Assembly: GCA_946406115.1 (NCBI GenBank)
Contig: OX291548.1
Span: forward strand, 12,078,373-12,142,372
Source of the DNA: Apoda limacodes
Lineage: Eukaryota > Arthropoda > Insecta > Lepidoptera > Limacodidae
DNA length: 64,000 bases
Reading direction: 5' to 3'
Below, one piece after another: positions 46,650 to 56,328 of the stretch. The notes below the pieces were generated by a model. It was not told where the DNA came from. It searched no databases and worked only from the letters and a program-made list of their open reading frames with translations. A program made the translations under genes and the position numbers. The stretch's first letter is position 1. The number at the start of each line of letters is the position of its first letter.

Positions 46650-46980
46650 TAGTACCTGAAGAACCGAGCTTTGCTCGTTTTTTTTAACAACGCCATCTAT
46701 TGTTAAGTAGCTTTAGTGTTGCTGTGTCGGTAAAAATAGTAATATTGCTACTAGCTAATAGATGTCAGAAAGAGGCATATTTTTCAGTTTATCATTGCGA
46801 TAAAACACGGATAAAACGACGTTTTCTAAAAATGAAACCTAGCTAGATCGATTATCACCCCGAAACCTCCTACATACTAAATTTCATGAAAAGCTCGTTG
46901 GAGCCGTTTCTGATATTTATATTAAAAGTATATATATATATATATATATACATATATACAAGAATTGCTCATTTAAAATA
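46650..46980 (+). repeat. Interspersed repeat with (TA)n end
   Basis: Starts GAACCGAGCTTTGCTCG, contains CGAAACCTCCTACATACTAA and TTTCATGAAAAGCTCGTTGG, and ends in a (TA)n run and TACAAGAATTGCTC. The layout matches dispersed non-autonomous repeats of Lepidoptera. Non-coding. Confidence 0.5.
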
Positions 46981-46984
46981 TTTT

Positions 46985-48850
46985 GATTGCCTTGAAGTTT
47001 TGATTGATTAAACATTTTATGAAGTTGCTGACAATCAAAGCTGTTAAAAATGTGGGCTAGCTTAATTTAAGAGCCGGGCATTTTATTTTGCAAAAATCTA
47101 AAGTTACTACTTACAAATTAACTCATAATAAAGAAGTATAAAGTTTGCGGGCGGGGTGAATGACTTCGCTAGGTATTGTATAAACTTAATAGAGCCATAA
47201 CTTAACTTTCATTCTTTTCTCACAAACCTATGTTTTTTAGTTTTTTTTTACCAAGTATTATACTTGTCTTTGTTGACTTTTTAGTTAAAGATTGTACAAC
47301 TCGTACTTTACCTAACACTAAGTACCTACCTACTTATTTGGTATCCGAAACCCAATTTAGCATGTTATTTTTTATTTTCAATTTGATAATAATAGTATAG
47401 TATCTAATTGATCAATAACCAGTGATCAATAGAAACAATATGAAATCTTTAGAGTTTTAATGACTCGATAAAATCACTGTTTTCTGCATCGCGTTTCCAT
47501 AGCTACTGAGTAAGTAAAATCAATAGGGGTTGATAAGGCACATCAGCTTCAAATAATTTTCTGGATTAGAAGGTAAGATGGAATTTAATAATGGCTATAA
47601 TTTCATATAAAACGCATGTTTTGTTTTTTAATTCTTGTCATTTAGTACTTGTAGTAAATTTGTAGTTTGTTTAATCATTATTTTATCGTCACATTTTCGG
47701 TTGTAGAATGCTAATTGCATTTGTATAGATAGCTATCGATTTCCCAAATCAGGTCACCTCACCTGTCGCTTTGCTTATCATAAAAGGCACTAGAGCCGAA
47801 CTGGTTTAGAATATTGATTTACTATTTTTTGATGCGAATTAGTAATCACAGATAGGTTTTTTTGGTAAACTTTGATAGGTTCGTATGTGTATTCATATAT
47901 TATGCTGTAATTTTGAACATTTTAACACTACTTTGGTACCTATATTACGTTTTCTTGTTTTTTATAAATTTTTTTGGTTTATTTTATAATTTCGGCACTG
48001 TTACAGGGGTTAGTTCTTCTGGTAAAAGAAGGTTTCTTTAGTACATAGGAGGAAAGAAATTATTAATATAACTTTCTTCATACTTATCGTATAAAAGATC
48101 AGACCAAGTGCGTGTTGTACACAAATTAACTTGAAGTGCCGTTGTATAAAAAATATTGAGGACATCTAAAAAAAACTTGTCAATAGAGTTAGTTGGAGAC
48201 AACTTTTATTAATCTATTTTAAATATTTTTTTAAAATTTCAGATATGTATAGACCGGCGGACATAAAATTAACGACTGAAAGCTAGAAAATTACTCGCAG
48301 AATATAGTATACCTAAAAAAGGTCACTTTGAAACATCTCCAACGACATCTCACACAGGTTTTAAAAAAAATTAGTCTCTCAGTTCTACGTATGGAGAGCT
48401 ATTATATTAATACTAATCCAGTGGTTGTGGATCGTGGTTGCACAATCGGAATACTTATTGTGCATCCACAAAATAATTGGAAATAATTTAATAACAGTGC
48501 CATCAATTCAGTAAATGATGCACCGTTTTTACAACTTTTTTGAAATTGTATAATTAAAATTATTTCTCTCATAGTTGCATTTTGAATTCTATTGATTTGA
48601 AAATAAAATTTATGTCAGATAATCTAGTCAGTGGTGCTTCATAGGCAAGTTACCCCAACTCTTCATTGCTTGGTTTGCACTAAAATTGTAATCTTGTGGT
48701 TCATATAAAAAATCTTACGGATCCCATTGTTTGCAATCGCCTATGGAACGCTAAAACCAGTTTAGTCGATCAAGTCAACCGTCAAGTCACGCCTGAACTT
48801 AAATTTATTTGTTTTAAACTAATACATTTGGAATTTGTTTAGATTTGAGA
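46985..48850. other. Intergenic AT-rich sequence
   Basis: Nothing supported. A faint trace of the GTGCGAG head (AGACCAAGTGCGTGTTGTAC) lies at about 48100-48120. Confidence 0.4.
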
Positions 48851-48852
48851 GC

Positions 48853-48996
48853 TTATTTAGTTCTAGATAATCTTGATTATTTAGTTCTAGATAATCTTGA
48901 TTATTTAGTTCTAGGTAATCTTGATTACTTAGTTCTAGATTATCTTGATTATTTAGATCTAGATAATTTTGATTATTTAGTTCTAGAAAATCTTAT
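48853..48996 (+). repeat. 24-bp minisatellite, six units
   Basis: Six consecutive 24-bp units start TTATTTAGTTCTAGATAATC and end TTGA, at 48853, 48877, 48901, 48925, 48949 and 48973. The first two are identical and later ones differ at one to several positions. Because 24 is a multiple of three, the open frame across them reads a repeated YLVLDNLD, which is a by-product. Confidence 0.95.
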
Positions 48997-48999
48997 TTA

Positions 49000-49415
49000 T
49001 TTCCGGTGTGATCTTATAATGTCTGTTAGTATTTGTGGTTCAAGATTCCTTTGAATGCAACTTACGCAAAAAGTTTTCTTTAAAGTCGAATATTGAAATA
49101 AAGCAACTTATTTTAACATAAAATGTTAAAGAATCATTAATAATAATAGGAGACTTGGTTTTGTTAGCAGGAATTGGTAGGAATTGGAGAGTCCGGGAAT
49201 TAGCCTAGGACTGGGCGGGGTGATTGGCCGACTCCCAGTACCACCAGGTACGGATCGATTCCGTGACTAACATTCCCTTATTTACATGACACATTGTCTT
49301 GTATCGTACTATTTATGAATGAAATAGTCTCTTGTAGTTAAATTGAAAAAGTCGTTCACCTGGCTGTTAATGCAGACATGAAACTTTGAGGTCGTTGACT
49401 CAAACTTAAAAAAAT
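49000..49415. other. Intergenic sequence
   Basis: No gene or clear repeat. A GC-richer patch at 49190-49270 (CCTAGGACTGGGCGGGGTGA) is unassigned. Confidence 0.35.
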
Positions 49416-49417
49416 AA

Positions 49418-49640
49418 ATCGGCCAAGTGCGAGTCGGACTCGCGCTCGAAGGGTTCCGCAACATTATCTATAAAAACGGCAAAAAAATCACGTTTGTTGT
49501 ATCGGAGCCCCCTTAAATATTTACAACAGAAAAACTTGACCCTTTTTCTTTCATAAAAACCTTGCTCTAACAATAAATAAAAACAACAAAAAAAATTACC
49601 CAATTTGGTGCAGTCCTTCGGAAGTTAGGGCGTGACCAAG
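49418..49640. repeat. GTGCGAG head joined to an inverted Helitron-like module
   Basis: 49418-49522 is the plus-strand head of the GTGCGAG family (GGCCAAGTGCGAGTCGGACT). 49530-49640 is the reverse complement of the module seen at 32660-32750 (TTTCATAAAAACCTTGC, AAATTACCCAATTTGG). The same two modules therefore meet here in opposite orientation. Confidence 0.55.
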
Positions 49641-49915
49641 GGAAAAAGGGTTTCAGTTTTATATACACACGTGCACAATTAGCGGAACAGAAAAAAAAGA
49701 TGAGATAATAACGCACATATTTGACGAAAATGTAATTAGACACAAAATAACAAATTGATTAACATCTTTTAACAACGACTTTGAAAAGTCTTCGTTATTT
49801 TTTATTGAAAAATAAAGAAATTTGAAATAAGTGAAATTTTTAGATGATTATGAACCATCACAAAAAATAAAAAAAAGTAAGCATTAAATGATTTAACAAT
49901 AAAATTAAAGCAAAA

Positions 49916-50490
49916 TTAATAACGAGTGTTTCCCCCTCTTGCTCTGATTACGGTTTCCATTCGTCTGGGCATGCTACAGATTATTTTATCGATGATTTCT
50001 TGAGGCAACCGCTCCCACTCCTCAAGTAATGCGTTTCCAAGTTCATTCAGATTGTTGCGGGGTGGCATTCTGGATTTAACCCTTCTTTTTAGCAAGTCCC
50101 CGACATGCTCTATCGGATTCATATCGGGGGAATTTGCTGGCCACTGTATTACCGGTATACCTACGTGGCTCAGATATGCCTGTACCGATTGTGCACTATG
50201 AGCAAGAGCATTATCTTGCATTAGAATAAAGTCGTCACCAATAAATGGGGCAAATGGTACAACATGTTCTTCTAAAATGTCTCTGATGTATCGATCTGCT
50301 GTCATGGTCCCTCCTGTGACTATCACTAACTCCGTGCGAGCTCCCAAACATATCCCTCCCCAAACCATAATCGAGCCGCCACCATAAGCCACTGTGTGTT
50401 CAAAATTAGACTGTATGTGGCGTTCTCCTTTGCGTCTCCATATTCGCTGTCTCCCATAAATCTGTTTTAAAAGAACTCTGCACTCTTTTT
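49916..50490 (-). pseudogene. Tc1-like transposase, C-terminal part, DD34E
   Basis: The reading starts at the LINE poly(A) junction with KECRVLLKQIYGRQRIWRRK and GERHIQSNFEHTVAYGGGSI, then MVWGGICLGARTELV. The second catalytic Asp lies in ILMQDNALAHSAQSVQAYL and the catalytic Glu in WPANSPDMNPIEHVGDLLKR, with 34 residues between. The first Asp and the helix-turn-helix domain are absent. The frame from 50490 to the stop at 49916 is intact, so decay is recent. GDLLKR replaces the usual WDLLKR. Confidence 0.9.
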
Positions 50491-50607
50491 TTTTTTTTTT
50501 TTTTTTTTTCTGAGCTGACTATGCAGTTGGCTGTTGCAGCCATTACTGCTTCACCGGACTTTTGGGGCGAGACTCTGAAGGAGCCTCAGCCCATATGCGC
50601 CCAACGC

Positions 50608-52347
50608 TCAAGGGCTTCCCGCGGGGGAAGCCTCGGCTTGGGTTGTCGCTCTCGGGGGCGTCCCTTCGACCGGCGTGAGTCTCGAACCCGAAGGTGAGTC
50701 ACCGCCAGGAGGGGAGTTCCCCGTTACGCGGGTGCGGTTGCGATTGAGTGGGGGCGAGAAGCGCCCCGGCACTCTTTGAAACCTAGTGTATCCTTGTGGG
50801 CGCCGACGAACCCGGGGACGTCGGCGTCGTGTTTGGAGGGAGGCCCTATTCGGGGAGGTCGTAGAGACTAATCTCGCTATCCGGACAGCGAGATCGTCAT
50901 CTGGGGACGTTAGTACGTGCCGAGGCCGCCTAACAATAGTTTTACGACCGTGACCGGGTCGATCGGGGGGACGATACGTTGTGGATTGCACAATTAATCG
51001 ATTCGGGTGATTTTGCGTACGCTCGAAAAAGCGGACTGCCAAGTCTTTAAAATATTGGGGAATCGTGGGAAGTTCGAAGTCTCTGTGTAGGTCCGCATTG
51101 CGAACGTACCAAGAGGCTCCAGTGGCCGCTCTGAGAAAGCGGTTTTGGAGGGTCTGGAGTTTGTGGAGATTGCGCTTGGACAGCGCAAAGACTACGCTAG
51201 CATAAGCTAGTATGGGGCGGATACAAGTTATGTAAAGATTTAGCTTATTTCTAAGAGACATCTTACTATACTTGCCTATCATGGGATAGAGACGGCCGAG
51301 GACAAAAGCGGCTCGGTCTCTGACTATTTTGGTCACACCGAGATATTTGGTCTTATTTTGCCAGGGAATGGCACGACCGAAAAGAGAAAGGGGAGAAGGC
51401 CGCGGAGGGCGGCCTAGGGTAAAAAGAACGGCAGAGCTTTTGTCGGGATTCACCTCGATTCTCCATTTCCGAAACCACTCGCCTAGGGCGGTGATAGCGG
51501 GTTGGAGTCTCTCAGTGATTCGACTCACTTGCCTATCTGTGGTATAGAGAGCGGTATCGTCCGCAAAGAGGGCTAGATTGGAACCTATCGTTTTAGGGAT
51601 ATCGTTTGTGTACAGAAGGTACAAGATGGGGGCGAGCACGGACCCTTGCGGGACTCCTGCTTCAATGGGACGGGGGGAAGAGAGAGTGCCTTCGACTTTG
51701 TAGCGAAAGCTACGATTCGACAAATAGTCTCGTATGATGAGCACGAGACGATCTGGCAACTGAAAGTTGTACAGTTTAAAAATTAAACCGTTGTGCCAGA
51801 CTTTGTCGAAAGCTTTCGCTACATCGAAGAAGACAGCGCCCGTGTGACGGGTCTTACCTAACGCTGGCTGAAAGCCTGTAAGAATATGTTCCGTTATGCG
51901 GAGGACTTGATGGACGCATGAGTGTTTGGCTCGAAAGCCGAACTGCTCATCTATTAAAATGCCTCTGGAAACTATAGCGTTCCGTAGGCGAGCAAGGAGG
52001 AGGCGTTCATAGAGTTTACCAAGGGCCTTTAGTAAACTTATGGGGCGATAGGAGGACGGCTCGGTACGAGCTTTACCTGGCTTATGGATGCCTATAACAA
52101 TTGCATCTTTCCATTGAGAAGGAAAGATGCAATGTTCCATAGCAGCGTTAAAGATCGCTACTAGGAGGCAGATAAGGGGAAGAGTGAGGCGCTTTAGGAT
52201 ATCGTTAGAGATACCGTCAGCACCGGGGGCCTTACGGGGGCGTAGGTCTTTTATGACCTGTACGACTTCGTCGACAGTGACGGGGGGCAGGGGGTCTTGT
52301 GGAGGTAGAGAAGTTCTGCGCTCCACTTCGCCGTCTACCTCGCGCAC
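50608..52347 (-). pseudogene. LINE ORF2, reverse transcriptase part
   Basis: 579 open codons. RT blocks: [97 protein letters not shown] and LALFADDTALYTTD (catalytic FADD), then TALGEWFRKWRIEVNPDKSS. The C-terminal part ends with a proline- and arginine-rich tail. Compared with the fragment at 11345-11835 it lacks an 11-residue segment (TLDRRLNFRDH) after KYLGV, an in-frame 33-bp deletion. It is separated from the endonuclease by a frameshift near 52440. Confidence 0.9.
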
Positions 52348-52396
52348 GTGGTCGGGATCGAAGGGCTGTGTGCTTAAGGCACATTGGGTTTGGAGG

Positions 52397-53605
52397 CTAG
52401 ACGCTAGGCAATCCGCTTTTTCGTCGTCGTTGAACGTTGTTGGGACGAGATAACGGAGGGAGAGAGTTTGCGGTTTCGGATTTTAGAGCTCTGGCTAAGT
52501 GCCAGTAAGCTTGGTGAGAAGGAGAAATGTTCTCCATAAGATAACCGTAACGTTGGGCGCGAAGCTCAGCTACAGCGGTTCTTACACGGCGGTGTAAGTC
52601 GTTGAAGCGAGCTTTATTATCGATAGTGGGAGCGCGATCGCGAGCGCGGCGGGCCGCGTTACGCTCAGTCATTAGCGACCTGATGTGCTGAGGCAGGATT
52701 AGGTGGTGATAATCACCAACCGGCACCTGTCGTGAGCACTCGCCAACGGTGGCGGTCAGGTGGCTAGTGAGTGAGTCGATAGCTACGTTAAGATCGGTCG
52801 CGGAAGAGATTACGTTGGGAACGCGGTCTAGATGTGGCGAGCTGGGATTTTCGAGCAATCGCCCAAATTTATCCCAGTCCGTCACGGTTCTAGTGTCGGG
52901 AGGAGAGTCCGAAGGGAAACCTAATCGGAGGACAACAGGGCGGTGGTCCGAGTCAAGTTCGTCAAGCACCTCTATAGAACGAAAGCTTAGCCTTACATTC
53001 TTTAGAAGTGCTATGTCCAGTACGTCGGGGTTGTTCCTAGTATTGTGGGGAAAGAAAGTGGGCGTCATGGGAGCGATAATGTCAAAGTTTAGTCTGTCAA
53101 CTAAATCGTCAAGGAGTCTGCCTCTCCGTGAAGTTACAGAAGAGTTCCAGCGGCGATGCTTGCAATTTAGGTCGCCGGCAAGAATGACGGCGTCGCCTAA
53201 ACTTAAGAGCGACTGAAGGTCGCTCTCGAGCAAGTCTTTTAGGGGAGAGAGATAAACCGATGCAATGATGATCGGCTGATGGCCGGTCATCGCTAGGCGG
53301 CAGACGGATGCTTCTAAATTCGTAAGCGGTGGAGGATCGATAGGGGAGCAATGCAGGGAGCGCCTGTAATAGATGAGAGTGCCTCCGAGATTGGAGACAG
53401 TTCTATCATTACGGACGGTGCGATAGTTCGCGATCGAAGGGGTACGGACGGCGGGCTTTAGGAACGTTTCCTGGATGAGGAAGACGTCCGGTTTTTGGGA
53501 CGAGAGGAATTGCGATAATTCCTCTCTTTGGTTGCGGAGACCGTTGGCGTTAAAATAGCCTATAGAGACGGACCGGGGTTTTTCGCGCGCGGTTGTGCAA
53601 TCCAT
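52397..53605 (-). pseudogene. LINE ORF2, APE-type endonuclease part
   Basis: Starts at ATG 53605, seven bases after the ORF1 stop. APE-type endonuclease signatures are all present: IGYFNANGLRNQREELSQFL, KPDVFLIQETFLKP (catalytic Glu), VYLSPLKDLLESDL, VILAGDLNCKHRRWNS, PDVLDIALLKNVRL and LDELDSDHRPVVLRLGFPSD (catalytic SDHRPV). The frame should run on into RT: the codons for FNDDEKADCLASSLQTQC are visible one frame over at 52435-52380, so a single small indel near 52440 breaks ORF2. Confidence 0.9.
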
Positions 53606-53612
53606 TTTGGTT

Positions 53613-54869
53613 CTAAGGTTTTGGAGCTACCCTGCGCAGGGCGGCGAAGAAATCGCGATGCTTAGCCATGAAGCTGAGCATTTGAGTGAACTCGGTGATC
53701 TGTACGTATTCGGCGTACACGATCTCGAAATTGGCCGCGTCGAAGGCCCAAGAAATCTCGGCGAGAATGCCGAGGTGCTGCTGCTGCTTGGCCGTGTGAA
53801 CGGCGTTGCAGGGCAGCGCAAAAGAGGGGCGCGGGGGGGCAAGGCGCGTATGCGCGAGAGGTGCGGGAGCACTTCTCATAGGCGCTGGGCGCGGAATGTC
53901 CCGAGACATGAGAGGGGCGGGGTAGGGAATACCCGTAACTGAGACGGGCCCGGGGAGAGCAGACAAGAGTTTGTCTGTCTCCTTTGATTTGGACGCGACG
54001 ACTAGCGCTGGAGGACGGCTCCAGGCGTTGACAGCGGGGAGAGGTGCAGGCACGAGCGGAGCCTGTTGGCGGGGGGCGGGGGGACGCGATTTACCCTGTT
54101 TGGGTTTACGCGAGCTCTGTTTGGGAGCTTTGGGGCACCCGCGGTAATTCGCTGGGTGGCCTTCACTCCCACAGAGTACGCAAGCGACCGGGTCGGATGC
54201 GTTAGAGCGATCGCGATCACAGTCCGGAGTGGCGTGATCGCGTAAACATTTGACGCAGCGCGGTCTGCGTCTGCAGTTGCGCTGCGCGTGGCCATATAGC
54301 TGGCATCGGTGGCATTGACTCGGGTTCGACCGCTTGTGCGGAGTCTCGACCCTGATGCCTTTGAGGCTGCAAACATCTTTAATATTAAAGATGGCTTTGC
54401 CTTCTTTTGTCAGGTCTAGTATTACGAGCACCATGTCGTAGCACTCTGACTTATTTCGGCCATTGTACATACGATGTACTTCCCGTACGGGGAGGCCTTG
54501 GACGATTAAGTCGTCCTGGACAGTCTTGGTGGAGAATTCCCTAGGGACTCCCCTTATGACTGCCCTTAAAACGCGTTCCTCGGCCAATGAGTACGTGTGG
54601 TACTCATATTTTTGAGCCGTGAGGAAGGCCGTCAGATTTCGGAAATCTGACGGTGTCGGGACCTGCACTTTGATGCCGCGCTCGGCATCATTGCGGGCGT
54701 GCGTATAATTGATACGCTTGGCCTTCATAGCGTTAGCAATGTTCGGCCAGGCCCCTTTGTCTTTGATGACAATCGGGGGCGGAGATTTTTCCTTCCGTCC
54801 CGAAGTGGGACAGTCGGACTGCGAAGAGGTGGCGGCGGGGGGGGGGGGAACCTGCTGGCATTCGTTCAA
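53613..54869 (-). pseudogene. LINE ORF1, gag-like RNA-binding protein
   Basis: About 418 open codons. The N-terminal part is followed by a PRE_C2HC-like region (YHTYSLAEERVLRAVIRGVP, LTKEGKAIFNIKDVCSLKGI). Three zinc knuckles follow, CHRCQLYGHAQRNC, CVKCLRDHATPDC and CVLCGSEGHPANYRGC, then a proline-rich tail and a C-terminal segment. This is the jockey-clade ORF1 plan for binding the element RNA. The frame opens at a TTG next to the Tc1 repeat and the first ATG is about 48 codons in, so the start is probably truncated. Confidence 0.88.
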
Positions 54870-55135
54870 ATCCTTTTTTTGTGTTCCGCTTATTGTGCCG
54901 GTGTGTATATATACCTATGTAAATTTTTTGATGGTTGTAGCTAAGGTTTGGTTCTTCTTGGCCTTTTGCTTATCAAAAGGCATTTTTATATATGATGGGC
55001 GTCTTGATTTCGACATTTTTGTTTTTTTAATTATTTATTATTTTAAATATAACTACATGGATAATTTAATACTAAAGATATGAAGAACCTTATTACTCCA
55101 ATATGATTAACCACAAATTACTGTGTTATCTTGCC

Positions 55136-55425
55136 ATTTTTAGGGTTCCGTACCTGAAAGGTAATTAGGAACCCTATTACTAAGGCTTTACTGTCCGTCC
55201 GTCCGTCACTAGGCTGTATCTCATAAACCGTTATAGTTAGACAGTTGAAATTTTGACAGAAGATGTATTTCTGTTGCCGCTATAACAACAAATACTAAAA
55301 AACAGTAAAAAAAAAAATATTTAAGGGGGCTCCCATACAACATACGTGATTTTTTTTGCTCGTTTTTGTAGATAATGGTACGGAACCCTTCGTGCGTGAG
55401 TCCGACTCGCACTTGGCCGATTTTT
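55136..55425 (-). repeat. GTGCGAG-headed repeat, minus copy
   Basis: As read on plus: TTTTTAGGGTTCCGTACCTG, CCGTCCGTCCGTCACTAGGC, GGGGGCTCCCATACAACATA, ending with GAGTCCGACTCGCACTTGGC. It is shorter than the copies at 2142 and 17158 because part of the body is deleted. Confidence 0.75.
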
Positions 55426-55429
55426 TTTT

Positions 55430-56300
55430 ATTGAAATCAGGGTAGTGGAGCTTTTAGCGATTAGTCTCATTTTTTATGTGTTCTTAATCTAAAATTAACC
55501 ACTATTTCATTAAAGAGAGTAAATTAAAACTGTGTCATTTTTTGTCACTTTCTTCAATGTTCCATTATATTTTTGCCTACTATGAATTTGCTTCGATGTC
55601 CCATCCTGACTTGCTCCTAAAGTTTGTTTGTAAGGAACTATCAGGCGTATTTTTTGACTTCGTTCTTTCATTTCACTTCCCATTACTCTTAAGTTATTTT
55701 AGTTCTGAAACACTGTACCTATCGGAAATAGTCGATGGTCTTAACGCTTGTCATGCAAGACTAAAGTGGTTGGTGAAAAAAGGCTGTTTCTCACATTATG
55801 ATGTGGGTGTCTTTAGCCACTGGTTACCTCCTGTTGAGGATTTAAAGCATGACGCTATACATACAAACTTACATACATTAAAATAAGAAAAAATAGTAAT
55901 AGGGATCAAGCTTTGACGAACTATCTAACTAGAGAACTTCTGCATTGACGAATAATTTTTGGCAACACTTCAATAAAAATTGTGTCTAAAAAAAACGGTA
56001 AAACCGCTAAATTTTATTCAAAAACTGCAAAGCTTCATAATAACATTATGGTATAAATTAGGTAGGTACTTAATACATCTCATTTATCAGACCTCTAGTA
56101 GGTACATTCAAAGTACATTTCTAGCCAAAATCACATAAGTAATCGCTGACACTTATATTATATTTTAGTATTTCTCTGTAAGTGAATTTTGTAAATTGTA
56201 TTTTGTACGTGGATTCACTCAGTGGTAAAAACAGTTTAATCTATAGTTTCTATGCAAAACTCGTAGTAGATATATTAGTACTATTATACAAACTTTTATT
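55430..56300. other. Region upstream of NADSYN1
   Basis: The 114-residue open frame at 55542-55886 has no recognisable domain or splice support, so I do not call it. The NADSYN1 promoter and first non-coding exon may lie here. Confidence 0.4.
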
Positions 56301-56308
56301 TGTTACAG

Positions 56309-56328
56309 GCCAGTAATTAGGCACAAAG
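56309..56328 (+). promoter_or_regulatory. Likely 5' UTR end of NADSYN1 after a splice acceptor
   Basis: TTTGTTACAG at 56299-56308 is a good splice acceptor 20 bases before the ATG. This suggests that an upstream non-coding exon is joined here. The donor cannot be fixed from sequence alone. Confidence 0.45.

Larger units (their letters stand above)
50490..54877 (-). mobile_element. Jockey-type LINE, recent insertion in the Tc1-like element
   Basis: The 3' end is an A-tail seen as a T-run at 50490-50509. 3' UTR, ORF2 (RT, endonuclease) and ORF1 (zinc-knuckle gag-like) follow toward higher coordinates. The 5' end lies within a few bases of the Tc1 inverted repeat, so the 5' UTR and probably the ORF1 start codon are missing. 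Fragments of the same family occur at 706-805, 11345-11835, 15640-15835 and 27836-28000. Confidence 0.9.
49664..54907 (-). mobile_element. Tc1-like transposon split by a jockey-type LINE
   Basis: Terminal inverted repeats at 49664-49689 (TACACACGTGCACAATTAGC...) and 54882-54907 (inverted, TACACACCGGCACAATAAGC...) agree at 23 of 26 positions and both abut TA. Between them lie the C-terminal half of a Tc1-like transposase (49916-50490) and a LINE (about 50490-54877). The transposase N-terminal half is missing. The copy is dead but its borders are intact. Confidence 0.85.

Noticed and set aside
48845..49054. Open frame with a repeated YLVLDNLD peptide
   Set aside because: It is the translation of a 24-bp minisatellite, open only because the period is a multiple of three.
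55542..55886. 114-residue open frame upstream of NADSYN1
   Set aside because: No domain, no splice support and AT-rich composition; likely chance.
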